64,000 nt of DNA from Serripes groenlandicus. Lineage: Eukaryota > Mollusca > Bivalvia > Cardiida > Cardiidae. The position numbers and the translations under genes were made by a program. Positions 23,601 to 31,584 of the stretch are shown in pieces. Every line of letters starts with the position of its first letter. The stretch's first letter is position 1. The stretch lies in assembly GCA_031761405.1 (NCBI GenBank), contig JASEVX010000111.1:562009-626008 (forward strand), written 5' to 3'. The notes beneath the pieces were generated by a model. That model made no database searches, had not been told where the DNA came from, and worked only from the letters and a program-made list of their open reading frames with translations.

Positions 23601-26383
23601 ACATTCATATGTATACGGCCTTGTATCAATATCGCTGAGAGTTGTTGGTCAGTCGGATTAAAAACTGAATTAACACAACAACTGTGACTACTAATATAAT
23701 TAGTAGTCCTTGACAACAATAAAACAAGTGTGAAAAACACAAACTGTCAAATATGAAGAAAAAAAAACCCGTACAGGTAAATCTTGATATCCTTTCGCCA
23801 ATTATTTTCGCAAATCACGGAAAATATTATCAAATTAAAAATAATTTTCGCATTTGACGAAAATGGCGAACAACTACGGTGGCACAGAGGTGACATGTGT
23901 ATGTTTTTATTTATCTCGTGCACACGACATACTATGTCGTGCGCACGAGTAACTAAGTCGTGCGCACGAGATACTATGTCGTGCGCACGAGATACTAAGT
24001 CGTGCGAACGAGATACTATGTCGTGCGCACGAGATAATTAAGTCGTGCGCACGAGTTACTAAGTTGTGCGAACGACATAATTAGCCAATCAGGATACACT
24101 TTACATACATGAATGTTGTTTGAAAATGGCTGATAGCAGAAACAATTGTATTCTATTATATTTTAATGCAGGGTTAACGTATGAAGAAACTCGGTTTCTT
24201 TTAGGCGATCTGATTGGCTAATTATGTCGTGCGCACGACAAAGTATCTCATGCGCACGACATAGTATCTTGTGCGCACGACTTAATTATCTCGTGCGCAC
24301 GACTTAGAAACTCGTGCGCACGACATAGTAACTCGTGCTCACGACATAGTATCTCGTGCGCACGACTTTGAAATTCTCAAGTATAAAATATAAAAAATCC
24401 CTATAAATGATCGTATGATAATTGAAAAGTGTTGAAATTATTGTGGCAAATGCAGATATTGCCCTTATGAGCAATTACTCCTTTTGCCACAATGATTTCA
24501 ATGATGTATAACCTGACATACTTTGAAATCATTAAAGATATTATACTGAACATGAAAGTCATATTATTAAAAACAAAGCAAACGCATAGTTAGCATTCAA
24601 TGATGTTTAACCTGACATACTTTGAAATCATTAAAGATATTATACTGATCATGAAAGTCAGAATATTAAAAACAAAGCAAATGCATAGTTAGGATGATTG
24701 AAAAATTAAGATGCTACGATAAAAATGAAAATCTATAAATAGACTATAGATGAATGGTACTGTCTTTTATTTTAGCTCCTAACTTCATTCGGGAACCAGA
24801 GTTTGTGCGCGGCCGCTAACGACATAACTCATACATGTATATAAAGTGTAAAAGGGATGTTTTAAAAGTCATTTACCTTAAATTAATATACTTAGTAAGG
24901 ACAAAGAGAAATCAAGATATGTGGTCACACTGGCAGGTCTAATTATCTCCTTGTGCTAAATTTCGAAGCATTCCTACAGGAAGCCGCTTTGAGGAGAAAA
25001 CCTTAGTTTGCCATGAGTGCAGTCAAAATAGACAAATCAACATGGCTTGAAGGAATCTGATAGAGGGTCATCTAAGGAACATTTCTACAAAATTATTTGA
25101 AAATAGGCCTTACTCTTTCGGAGGAGAAGATTTTTTAAGTTTTCACTATAGCCATATAAGGCAAAATAGCCCCGCCCCGCCTGGCGGCCATGTTTTTCGA
25201 CCAATCAACATGGCTTGAAGGAACCTGATAGAGAGTCATCCAAGGAACAATTCTACAAAATTATTTAAAAATCTGCCAACCAGTTTGGGAGAAGAAGAAT
25301 TTTGAAGTTTTTTTCATTTCGTTGCCATGGAAACCAGAATTCTGCATGGATCCAAAAAATTTGGAGGAAATCCGGTGTAGTCATTGAGAGGATGCTTTCT
25401 GTGAAGTTTCATCCCAAGTGACCCACTGGTTACTGAGGAGAAGAAGTTGACGCACGACGGATGCCGGATAAAAGGCGATCACAATAACTCACCTTGAGCA
25501 AAGCTCAGGTGAGCTAAAAATTAAGGTGTGTTTTCAAAGTCGTCTGCTGCAGAGTTGTTGCATGTGGGAAAGGGTTAAAAAGCATACATATTGAAGTGTT
25601 GAAAGTGTTCTCACTAAGGCTATTTTTGCTTTTGCAACAATATATTCAAAAGTATTCTGTAAGGAGGAGAGAGTTTATTACATGTACTACTACATATTAG
25701 AAATTACCTTTTGAACTAGAATTTTCCTGAGCTGGAATATGAGCTTCTTTGAGATGATGAAATTAATTTTAGTAGCTACTTTCTCGGAGCAGGCTTGAAC
25801 CCGTCTCTTACTCATATTTAGTCATATGACTCCGCAGATATTTCAATGTCTTGATATCATCCGCTGGTTTCACGCTTTATCCCATACAATAAATCTGCTG
25901 CGGATGACTTTAAAAACATCTATGCAAAAGTATGAAACATGTTTATAGAAACTAGAATGGAGTGCTCCGCGGAGCAGTGTGTCACCTGCACCTGCTCATT
26001 CAAAGTGTGACGAAAACGTGTGACGGACAGACAGACAGACGCACGGACAGACAGACAGACGGACGGACAGACAGACTCCGGACAAAAAAAAGTAATCCCC
26101 AAGTGCCTACCATGCTATGCAGGGTGACACAAAAAGTAAGTAGGATTGAAAACATTGTGGCAATAAGGATAAATTGCTTATTTGCCCTTTTGCCAAAATG
26201 TTTTCAAAATTCATCTGCTGCAGATGCATCAAAAAGGGTCTGCAAATAGGAAAAGGTCAAACTTTAAGTATCAAATATATTTGATTGTAGATGAGAGATG
26301 CTCTTGGAAAACTAACCTTAAAGAATTGATGGTGATCATTGTAGATCCTGTTTAGCCTGGACATTCCCAGCTTCAAAAAACAT
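8520..26383 (-). CDS. UTP20: UTP20/DRIM homologue, internal exons (gene-level entry)
   Basis: Nine minus-strand exons, in order 26383-26317, 21251-21112, 19876-19629, 18686-18515, 17220-17058, 15822-15662, 14619-14503, 9393-9223 and 8644-8520, are colinear with the C-terminal third of animal UTP20, a very large HEAT-repeat scaffold of the nucleolar small-subunit processome that matures 18S rRNA. Matching segments include LRVPIALAMVKLLQ, GYQRHIL, EEIFGEM-x-DEKEVK, EMLDPLVPLLTDCL and CEEDLYDYNRQSTAF. About 1,700 N-terminal residues (expected above 26,383) and about 650 C-terminal residues (expected below 8,520) were not found. The C-terminus may lie beyond the window start. Three exons need a frame correction and two junctions do not agree in phase. 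Introns are filled with MITEs, HINE-like elements and a SINE. Family assignment is from remembered human UTP20 and is confident; integrity of the gene is not. Confidence 0.82.
8744..8948. mobile_element. TTAA-MITE (CCCTTTCCC family)
   Basis: Internal GTGGCAATAGGAGAAAT and AGCCACAATGTTTT arms, then CGGCAGATTTGTTGTATATG and GGGAAAGGGTTAA. Confidence 0.7.
9223..9393 (-). CDS. UTP20: UTP20 exon next to a HINE end
   Basis: Acceptor TATTTACAG, donor TTTAAG|GTTCGT. 57 open codons beginning VNSFTLRNLCWMMNTNLPSL and ending NQELLTILFK, aligned with human VITGALQCLIWVLRFPLPSI. A pearl/HINE-type element starts only about 8 bases upstream of the acceptor (at 9403), so its end supplies the pyrimidine tract. 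Confidence 0.85.
9403..11050 (+). mobile_element. HINE-like element, CTCACCT/AGGTGAG family, ~145-bp monomers
   Basis: Starts AACAAG, hairpin AGGGCCATGATGGCCCT, GATCGCTCACCT; ends GACGCACGACGGACGGACG and ATAGGTGAGCTAAAAA. About nine monomers with GACCTAGTTTTTGACCC at 9826, 9961, 10105, 10251, 10396, 10541 and 10686. It lies in a UTP20 intron directly beside the 9393 acceptor. Confidence 0.85.
11142..11217. mobile_element. TTAA-MITE left-end fragment
   Basis: TTAACCCTTTTCCCACATAC, TCTGCAGCAGACGAC, then breaks off before a complete copy. Confidence 0.7.
11220..11449. mobile_element. TTAA-MITE, full length
   Basis: TTAACCCTTTCCCTCATACG to TATGAGGGAAAGGGTTAA with the internal CAGCAGACGAC/GTCGTCTGCTG-type arms and the GTGGCAAAAGGAGAAA palindrome. 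Confidence 0.88.
11450..11568. mobile_element. TTAA-MITE right half
   Basis: Abuts the previous copy: GGTGACAAAAGGAGAAATTG, AGCAATTTCTTCTTTTGTC, GTCTGCTGCAG, AAGGGTTAA. Confidence 0.75.
11900..12700 (+). mobile_element. HINE-like element, TAGAGC-ended family, ~165-bp monomers
   Basis: Four to five monomers with CAAGCTGTATTATAGCAATT and AAGGGCCATAATCCAGTC; ends in hairpin CTGGCCTTTGGCCAG and TAGAGCTAA. The left end is not clear. Confidence 0.7.
12850..13060. mobile_element. TTAA-MITE, full length
   Basis: TTAACACTTTCCCTCATACG to TATGTGGGAAAGGGTTAA; near-perfect central palindrome around GAGAAATTGCACA/TGTGCAATTTCTC. Confidence 0.85.
13061..14149. other. no gene recognised; one strong hairpin
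   Basis: A+T-rich sequence without a supported exon. At 13681-13709 GCAGGGGCAGTG and CACTGTCCCTGC face each other across TTATA, a compact hairpin with one G:T pair. A degenerate MITE-like stretch (AAAAGTTTTCAAAATTCACC) lies near 13870. Confidence 0.5.
14160..14385 (+). mobile_element. SINE remnant with shared mollusc tail
   Basis: Ends ATCATTGAAAACGGCGTTAA followed by ATCAATCAATC repeats, the same tail as the SINEs at 45766 and 54070. The 5' part is not recognisable as a tRNA. Confidence 0.5.
14503..14619 (-). CDS. UTP20: UTP20 exon with EMLDPLVPLLTDCL motif
   Basis: Acceptor CACTTCAG, donor CCAAG|GTAAGT. Exactly 39 codons, open, including NEHLEMLDPLVPLLTDCLFS, nearly identical in pattern to human EHVLEMLDPFVSLLIDCL. 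It joins in phase to the exon at 9393. Confidence 0.85.
15090..15292. mobile_element. TTAA-MITE, full length
   Basis: TTAACCCTTTCCCACATAC to TATGTGGGAAAGGGTTAA, with GCAGGCGAC and GTTGTCTGCTGCAG arms. Confidence 0.88.
15662..15822 (-). CDS. UTP20: UTP20 exon with LPRGG motif
   Basis: Acceptor TTAATAG, donor GATAG|GTCTAT. Open in one frame: EVAKEEKTVAPTLLEKKAEH, then LPRGGLKPKVNKKTNLHVLV and EFGLEI, matching the human P-V-R-G-G-x-K...KTNMHIFIESGL segment. The donor ends in phase 1 whereas the next exon begins in phase 0, so one boundary is off by a base or there is a small error here. Confidence 0.8.
16231..17007 (+). mobile_element. HINE-like element, CTCACCT/AGGTGAG family, CCATGGAAACC core
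   Basis: AACAAGAGGGCCATGATGG start, three ~165-bp monomers with GACCAATCAACATGGCTTGA, the terminal box GTTGCCATGGAAACCAGAAT, then GCACGACGGATGCC and TTAGGTGAGCTAAAAA. One monomer has a C run expanded to 26 (16467-16492). Confidence 0.85.
17058..17220 (-). pseudogene. UTP20: UTP20 exon with a one-base deficit in an A run
   Basis: Acceptor TTTTAACAG, donor AAGAA|GTAAGT. It starts ILDGTHSSKVANKVQAVLK, then continues one frame away as TIVLGLVENKNLTLEHLLVF and SQTLPMLLEK, matching human R-R-I-T-V-G-L-I-V-N and S-E-N-L-P-L-L-T-E-K. The A4 run (plus-strand T run 17164-17167) would need five bases. With that correction the end phase (2) agrees with the next exon. Confidence 0.8.
17472..17707. mobile_element. 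TTAA-MITE
   Basis: Left end degenerate; GCAGCAGACGACTTTTGAAA, paired GAAATTGC/GCAATTTC core, GTCGTCTGCTGCAG, TATGTGGGAAAGGGTTAA. Confidence 0.78.
17780..17988. mobile_element. TTAA-MITE, full length
   Basis: TTAACCCTTTTCCACATAC to TATGCGGGAAAAGATTAA with the usual nested arms. Confidence 0.82.
18186..18475 (-). mobile_element. tRNA-derived SINE, same family as 45766-46063
   Basis: In reverse complement: CCAACATTCTTTCCGACATT, CACCAATGGGCT, GGTGATATGACTG and GGCGTTAAACC before ATTCAATCAATC. The tRNA-like head is mostly missing. Confidence 0.7.
18515..18686 (-). pseudogene. UTP20: UTP20 exon with a one-base excess in GGG
   Basis: Acceptor TTACTGCAG, donor CTG|GTAATG. It begins VLNEEIFGEMSDEKEVKGIT, nearly the human ELFG-x-x-x-EEKEVK. 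The frame then meets TAA after KSFDSG. Removing one G from the CCC run (plus strand 18583-18585) restores D-S-D-Y-K-L-I-A-S-H-I and NLIQPLKL, and makes the exon exactly 57 codons. A homopolymer length error or a real insertion. Confidence 0.82.
18818..19112. mobile_element. two degenerate TTAA-MITE fragments
   Basis: 18818-18889 keeps ACATTGTGGTAAAAG and AAGTGGGAAAGGGTTAA; 18923-19112 begins TTAACGCTTTCC and ends GTGGATTAA with an eroded core. Confidence 0.5.
19340..19555 (+). mobile_element. short HINE-like remnant beside a UTP20 exon
   Basis: Contains CAAGTTTTATTTGTAAATG, GAGTTATGAAG, then a CCAAGGGTATCCAAATACCC hairpin. Resembles the final monomer plus right end of the larger elements. 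Confidence 0.4.
19629..19876 (-). pseudogene. UTP20: UTP20 exon with a frameshift (gene fragment)
   Basis: Acceptor TTTTTCAG, donor GAG|GTTTGTG. The first part reads CNFLRSKSTDIRTTALDTLI and ends near FPFLLSELR. Homology then continues in another frame as LGYQRHILCYTIHMILVQIS and QPGDIDVCLKNLQE. The exon length (248) is one base too many for its phases, so the net change is +1 (or -8, since a few residues of the family are also missing between SEL and GYQ). The break lies at about 19738-19750. A true deletion or an assembly error would both explain it. Confidence 0.8.
20098..20302. mobile_element. TTAA-MITE, full length
   Basis: TTAACCCTTTCCCTCATATG to TATGAGAGAAAGGGTTAA; reversed orientation relative to 15090. 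Confidence 0.86.
20338..20540. mobile_element. TTAA-MITE
   Basis: TTAACCTGTTCCCAAATAC start, GAAAGGGTTTAA end, intact central GCAATTTCT arms. Confidence 0.75.
20606..20830. mobile_element. TTAA-MITE
   Basis: CACCCTTTCCCACATACAAC start and TGTTAGAAAGGGTTAA end; long palindrome around GTGGCAAATGGAGAAATTTC. Confidence 0.82.
20890..21083. mobile_element. degenerate TTAA-MITE
   Basis: Retains GTTGTGGCAAATGGCGAAAT, GCTCTAGAAGAGC and AACATGTTAA; ends strongly eroded. Confidence 0.4.
21112..21251 (-). CDS. UTP20: UTP20 exon with LRVPIALAMVKLLQ motif
   Basis: Acceptor CTTTCAG, donor CCCAGG|GTAATA. The 140-base frame is open and contains the segment VNKSKYAKDDEILRVPIALA, close to human KSK...VRVPLAFAMVKLMQ. 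It ends in phase 2; joining to the next exon gives R-F-L-P-G-D-L-L-K-V-C, matching the human N-L-P-S-I-L-L-K-V-C. No lesion seen. Confidence 0.85.
21339..21539. mobile_element. TTAA-MITE
   Basis: TTAACCTTTTCAAACATAC start, CTGCAGCAGACGACTTTG, GTCTGCTGCATATGC, AAGTGGGAAAGGATGAA end. Confidence 0.75.
21625..23170. other. unclassified region with two weak plus-strand open frames
   Basis: Starts with TTAAGGTAGTTCCACACCTT, which looks like a repeat terminus. Open frames at 22496-22678 (MKTYFYFLMLTPYCAMQAEQ...) and 22823-23059 (MDAGEALIRLRMSTRRKFDA...) resemble no family I know. The second has K/R-rich composition and a C-x-C pair (FRCTCRNK). No splice context was resolved. Either an unrecognised element gene or chance. 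Confidence 0.25.
23180..23880. repeat. TTCGCCA-rich repeat flanks, unclassified
   Basis: TTTCGCCACCACTTTCGCCA and related TCGCCACTTT motifs at 23180-23260, and TTTCGCCAATTATTTTCGC and ATTTTCGCATTTGACG at 23790-23860, look like ends of one interspersed repeat around unremarkable A+T-rich sequence. Confidence 0.35.
23905..24370. repeat. fold-back element built of TCGTGCGCACGA palindromes
   Basis: Eight units on the left (23915-24086) and seven on the right (24224-24366), each a 12-base self-complementary TCGTGCGCACGA or one-base variant, spaced about 21 bases by TACTATG/TACTAAG-type linkers. The two arrays are reverse complements of one another and enclose a centre bounded by ATTAGCCAATCAG and CTGATTGGCTAAT. 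Confidence 0.85.
24420..24510. mobile_element. TTAA-MITE core fragment
   Basis: GTGGCAAATGCAGATATTGC and GAGCAATTACTCCTTTTGCC arms without the outer ends. Confidence 0.55.
24499..24690 (+). repeat. tandem duplication of about 101 bp
   Basis: Two copies beginning CAATGATGTATAACCTGACA and CAATGATGTTTAACCTGACA, each running to AAAACAAAGCAAA-GCATAGTTAG, with few differences. Confidence 0.8.
25032..25519 (+). mobile_element. HINE-like element, AGGTGAG end, 5' truncated
   Basis: Two monomers (AATCAACATGGCTTGAAGG), GTTGCCATGGAAACCAGAAT box, GCACGACGGATGCC and CTCAGGTGAGCTAAAAA. Confidence 0.75.
25530..25578. mobile_element. TTAA-MITE right end
   Basis: TTTTCAAAGTCGTCTGCTGC to CATGTGGGAAAGGGTTAA, directly after the preceding element. 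Confidence 0.65.
25700..25870 (-). mobile_element. possible tRNA-derived SINE fragment
   Basis: On the minus strand GGGTTCAAGCC is a perfect Pol III B box about 25 bases downstream of a weak A-box-like stretch. No tail was recognised. Confidence 0.35.
25872..26260. mobile_element. TTAA-MITE interrupted by a short HINE-like element
   Basis: CGCTTTATCCCATACAAT start and AAATAGGAAAAGGTCAA end. The inserted element (25947-26132) has ACTAGAATGGAGTGCTCC, hairpin TGCTCCGCGGAGCA, TGTCACCTGCA, GACAGACAGACAGACGCACG and TGCAGGGTGACAC. Confidence 0.72.
26317..26383 (-). CDS. UTP20: UTP20 exon (short, most upstream seen)
   Basis: Acceptor TTATCAG and donor AAG|GTTAGT bound 67 bases. With one leading base it reads CFLKLGMSRLNRIYNDHHQF then FK, resembling the human stretch around ILPRLHKCL just before the exon that encodes LRVP. 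It ends in phase 0, which fits the phase-0 start at 21251. Short and divergent, so moderate confidence. Confidence 0.5.
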
Positions 26384-26475
26384 CTGATAAAAATCAACAT
26401 TTGAATATTATAGTTGGGATATACAAACAGATCTTCACCCATGCATGTCATCAATGCAATTTAGTTAGTTTTGTA

Positions 26476-27554
26476 TTAACCCTTTCCCTCATATAGACGC
26501 TTTCTGACGCCTCTGCAGCAGATGGCTTTTGGTAAACATAAGAAGATTTTTTAAGTTTGCACTATAGCCATATAAGGCAAAATAGCCCCCCCCCCCCCCC
26601 CCCCCGCCCCCCCCCCCCTGGCGGCCATGTTTTTCGACCAATCAACATGGGTTGAAGGAATCTGATAGAGGGTCACCCAAGGAACATTTCTACAAAATTA
26701 TTTGAAAATCGGCCTGACACTTATGGAGGAGAAGATTTTTTAAGTTTTCATTATAGCCATAAAAGGCAAAATAGCCCCGCCCCCTGGTGGCCATGTTTTT
26801 TGACCAATCAACATGGCTTGAAGGAATCTGATAGAGGATCACCCAAGGAACATTTCTACAAAATTATTTGAAAATCGGCCTGACACTTTTGGAGGAGAAG
26901 ATTTTTTAAGTTTGCACCATAGCCATATAAGGCAAAATAGCCCCGCCCCCCCTGGCGGCCATGTTTTTCGACCAATCAACATGGCTTGAAGGAATCTGAT
27001 AGAGGGTCACCCAAGGAACATTTCTACAAAATTATTTGAAAATCGGCCTTACACTTTCGGAGGAGAAGATTTTTTAAGTTTTCACTATAGCCATATAAGG
27101 CAAAATAGCCCCGCCCCCCCTGGCGGCCATGTTTTTCGACCAATCAACACGGCTTGAAGGAATCTGATAGAGGGTCATCCAAGGAACATTTCTACAAAAT
27201 TATTTGAAAATCTGCCAACCAATTTGGGAGAAGAAGAATTTTGAAGTTTTTTCGGTTTCGTTGCCATGGAAACCAGAATTTTGCATGGATCCCAAAAATT
27301 TGAAGGAATTCTGGTGAGGTCATTGAGAGAATGCTTTCTGTGAAGTTTCATCCCAATTGACCCACTGGTTACTGAGGAGAAGAAGTTGACGGACGACGCA
27401 CGACGCACGACGGACGCCGAACAAAAGGCGATCACAATAACTCACCTTGAGCAAAGCTCAGGTGAGCTAAAAAGAGATTATAGAGATTTTCTATTTTTTG
27501 ACAAAATATGTTCAGTCGTCTGCTGCAGAATTGTCGTATGAGGGAAAGGGTTAA
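26476..27554. mobile_element. TTAA-MITE containing a HINE-like element
   Basis: MITE left end TTAACCCTTTCCCTCATATA at 26476 and right end ATGAGGGAAAGGGTTAA at 27554 flank a 5'-truncated HINE-like element (26540-27473) with four monomers, the CCATGGAAACC box, and CTCAGGTGAGCTAAAAA. A C20-G-C12 tract lies at 26586-26618. Confidence 0.8.
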
Positions 27555-27822
27555 AACCATCTACATTAGCCTAATAAAAATCTTGAATGAATCGATGGTT
27601 GCATGCATTTCAGTTTGATTTCGATTTTTGTCAACCATTCTTATCTCAACTTATATTCCTTTAGAATTGTTGTTTAACTGCGAGTCTGATGACAAATATT
27701 GCCTTTCGTATATTTATTTCATAACAAATAATAACACACCTGTTTTTCAAAGCAGCGAATTCGGTACATACTAATAGATATTTATTTCATTCATCCATCA
27801 AAGCATCATCAAAAGTCAACTT

Positions 27823-28050
27823 TATCCCTTTCCCACATACAAGAAATATCCAACAGACGACTTTTAACAAATCAAGGCAAAATCATTAAAAATCTCTGTA
27901 TATGAAAGTAAAATCATCGAATTGGGTTGAAAACATTGTGACAATAGGAGAAAAAGCTTGTTTTGAGCAATTTCTCCTTTTGTAATAATGTTTTCAAAAG
28001 TGGTCTACTGCAAAGATGTCAGGAAGCATCTATACATCAGAAAGGGATAA
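27823..28050. mobile_element. TTAA-MITE
   Basis: TTTATCCCTTTCCCACATAC start, ATCAGAAAGGGATAA end; central GACAATAGGAGAAA palindrome. Confidence 0.72.
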
Positions 28051-28227
28051 CTATTAGGGAAAGAGGTAAAATATTTGTTCCGGTATGAAATTTGTAGAAA
28101 GATCTATCATAGACAAAGAAAGCAAGATTATCTGAAAGAATTATGATAGTAGAATATTGCTCATCTCTACTATATAACTTTAAAATTCGAATTTGTATCC
28201 CTCTTAGTTTGAACCTTTCTTGTTGTT

Positions 28228-29308
28228 GATCCCTTTTCCTCATATGACAATTCTGCAGCAGACGAATTTGAACATATTTTGTCGAAAAATAGAAAATCTA
28301 TATAAATGAATGGATAACCTATGACTAAAAGTGGAAAACATTGTGGAACAAGAGCGCCAAATGTCACAAAATACGCCCGTCCTGTTATTTTGAGACCAAG
28401 TATAGTGATAATTTGTTGTACATCAGCCAAACTTAGAGAGCGAACACTGTCTGTACAGTTTTACAGATGATTGGATAAAGGCTTCTAAAGTTATTGAGCT
28501 GACAAGACTAATTTTAGGTAATTTCTATAATTAAAGGGCAATAACTCTTGATTGACTAAAGTGATATGGCTAGTTATCGAACTTGTCCAAGATATTATGC
28601 CAATACACATTCTGACTAAATTTAGTGATGATTGGACAAAGGCTTCTAAAGTTATTGTGCTGACAAGACCAATTTTGGGCAATTTCTATAATTAAAGGGC
28701 AATAACTCTTGATTGACTAAAGCGATATGGCTACTTATCGAACTTGTCCGAGATATTATCCCAGTACACATTCTGACCAAATTTGGTGATGATTGGACAA
28801 AGATTTCTCAAGTTATTGAGCTGACAAGACCAATTTTAGGTAATTTCCATAATCAAAGGGCGATAATTCTTGATTGACTAAAGCGATATGGCTAGTTATA
28901 GAACTTGTCCGAGATATTATGCCAATTAACCTTCTGACTAAATTTAGTGATGATTGGACAAAGGCTTCTAAAGTTGTTGTGCTGACAAGACCAATTTTGG
29001 GTAATTTCTATAATTAAAGGGCAATAACTCTTGATTGACATAAGCGATATGGCTAGTTATCGAACTTGTCCCGAGATATTATCCCAATACACATTCTGAC
29101 TAAATTTGGAGATGATTGGACAAAGGCTTCTAAAGTTATTGAGCTGACAACATACTGGACGCCGCCCGTACGCCGCTGGTAAAACTATAATACGATCCGT
29201 TTTTTCAAAACGGGCGTATAAAAGAGAAATTGCTCATTTTGAGCAATTTCTTCGTTTGTCATCTGCTGCAGAGGCTTCAGAAAGTGTCTATATGAGGGAA
29301 AGGGTTAA
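28228..29308. mobile_element. TTAA-MITE split by a HINE-like insertion
   Basis: MITE left half 28228-28346, right half 29220-29308 (ATGAGGGAAAGGGTTAA). The interruption falls in the GTGGCAAAAGGAGAAA motif, so the junctions can be placed to within a few bases. Confidence 0.82.
28347..29219 (+). mobile_element. HINE-like element, ACGCCCG/CGGGCGT family
   Basis: AACAAGAGCGCCAAATG and ACGCCCG at the left; ACGATCCGTTTTTTCAAAAC and CGGGCGTAT at the right. About 4.5 monomers of 157-160 bp with GACAAGACCAATTTT and GATGATTGGACAAAGGCTTC. Confidence 0.78.
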
Positions 29309-29449
29309 GAACCTTTTGAATTTACAAAAGTTTTGAGATTTCTGAACCAAAAATATTGAAATTTACAAAGTTTTAGCAAGTTCACAATTCTGTTACATGT
29401 AAATGAAGACCACCATCCTCAGACTTTAGAATTAGACACACTCACTATA

Positions 29450-29852
29450 CTAACCCTTTCCAACCTACAGATACATGTTGATGAATCTACAGTTGATAAC
29501 TTAAAAAAACATTGTGACAAAAGGAGAAATTGCTCATCATTAGCAATTTTTCCTTTTGCCAATGATTTTCACTCCATGTAATTATGGGATGTTGTCTGTG
29601 AGAGAGCTGGGCTGAAAAACAAACACATATGAACACTACCGTTTTCACATACAAATTAATCTGCTGCAGGCAACTTCGAAAACTTTTAGGATTCTTTTTT
29701 AAAAACTCTATAAGTGTAATAATTAAAAAACATTTGGACAAAACGAGGAATGGCTCGTTATAAGCAATTTCTATTTCTTTTACTATTTAGTCAGAAGCTG
29801 TCTGCCACCACACATGGGTTAAAATGTGTTTGCATGTGGAAAAAGGGGTTAA
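29450..29852. mobile_element. two degenerate TTAA-MITEs
   Basis: 29450-29585 begins CTAACCCTTTCC and keeps GACAAAAGGAGAAATTGCTC; 29638-29852 begins GTTTTCACATAC and ends GTGGAAAAAGGGGTTAA. Confidence 0.6.
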
Positions 29853-30006
29853 TGTAACTTGTGACAAGGTATGACAAAGATATGCAATCAAATAAAAAAA
29901 AAATCTTTTTATATTTGCCGTCACCAATTTTATTTTTTTGAGAGGCAGCGTCTGATCAGTTATCATAATAATAATAGATCTAATAATAATAATAATATAA
30001 ATAATA

Positions 30007-31560
30007 ACTAGAATTGTTTTTGCAAAAAACAGATGTCTCCACCTCAAATATCTGTCAAAATCTCTCAAAACATTCCAACCTATAAAGCAGACAATAGGTT
30101 CTGCACATCGCCTTGATGAGGTGAACATGTGACCCAAGGTTCATGAAAATCCTTCAAGCCGTCTTGGAGATATGGAGCGGACATGAAATAAAGCCTCAAA
30201 CCTTCGACCTTCAAGCGTGACCTTGACTTTGAACTGGTATTGTCGAGACATGGGATCTGCACATCGCCTTGATGAGGTGAACATGTGACCCAAGGTTCAT
30301 GAAAATCCTTCAAGCTGTCTTGGAGATATGGAGCGGACATGAAATAAAGCCTCAAACCTTCGACCTTCAAGCGTGACCTTGACTTTGAACTGGTATTGTC
30401 AAGACATGGGATCTGCACATGATGAGGTGAACATCTGACCCAAGTTTCTTAGAAATCCTTTAAGCCATCTTGGAGATATGGAGCGGACATGAAATAAAGC
30501 CTTAAACCTTTGGCCTTGATGCGGTGAACATGTGACTACGCCCAAGGTTCATGAAAATCCTTCGTCTTGGAGATATGGAGCGGACACAAAATAAAGCCTC
30601 AAACCTTTAACCTTCAAGCGTGACCTTGACCTTGAACTGGTATGGTCGAGACATGGGTTCTGCACATCGCCTTGATGAGGTGAACATGAAAATCCTTCAA
30701 GCCGTCTTGGAGATATGGAGCGGACACGAAATAAAGCCTCAAACCTTTGACCTTCAAACGTGACCTTGACCCGGGATGGTCGAAACATGGGCTCTGTACA
30801 TTGCCTTGATGAGGTGAACATCTGACCCAAGTTTCTTGAAAATCATTCAAGCCGTCTTGGAGATATGAAGCCGACACGAAATAAAGCCTCAAACCTTTGA
30901 CCTTTAAGCATGACCTTGACCCTGGATGGTCGAGACACGGGTTCTGCACATCGCCTTGATGACGTGAACATCTGACCAAAGTTTCATGAAAATCCTTCAA
31001 GCCGTCTTGGAGATATGGAGCGGACACGAAATAAAGCCTCAAACCTTTGACCTTCAAGTGTGACCTTGACCTTGAACCGGTATGTTCGAGACATGAGTTC
31101 TGCACATCGCCATGATGAGGTGAACATCTGACCCAAGTTTCTTAGAAATCCTTCAAGCCGACTTGGAGATATGGAGCGGACACAAAATAAAGCCTCAAAC
31201 CTTTGACCTTCAAGCGTGACCTTGACCTTGACCCGGGCTGGTCAAGACATGGGTTCTGCACATCGCCTTGATGAGGTGAACATCTGGCCCAAGTTTCATG
31301 AAAATCATTCAAGCCATCTCGGAGATATGGAGCGGACACAAAATAAAGCCTCAAACCTTTGACCTTCAACCGTGACCTTGACCCGGGATGGTCGAGACAT
31401 AGGTTCTGCACATCGCCTTGATGAGGTGAACATGTGACCCAAGTTTCATGTAAATCCTTCAAGCCGTCTTGGAGATATGGAGCGGGCACGATTTCGGACA
31501 GACAGACAGACATCAAGGACAAAAACAATATATCTCCCCTGTATACAGGGGGAGACATAA
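30007..31560 (+). mobile_element. HINE-like element, TGTCTCC/GGAGACA family, ~160-bp monomers
   Basis: ACTAGAATTGTTTTTGCAAA with a TTTTTGCAAAAA hairpin, then ATGTCTCC; ends GGACAGACAGACAGACATC, hairpin CCCCTGTATACAGGGG and GGAGACATAA. About nine monomers with CATCGCCTTGATGAGGTGAA and GTCTTGGAGATATGGAGCGG. Long minus-strand open frames here are artefacts of the repeat period. Confidence 0.82.
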
Positions 31561-31584
31561 TAAAGACTTTATTTAAAGAGGCTG

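Noticed and set aside
23905..24370. CRISPR array
   Set aside because: Repeats are palindromic 12-mers with nearly constant linkers and two inverted arrays in an animal genome; no unique spacers or cas genes.
25700..25810. Possible UTP20 exon between 26317 and 21251
   Set aside because: A perfect B box (GGGTTCAAGCC) explains it better as a SINE fragment, and the 26317 and 21251 exons already join in phase.
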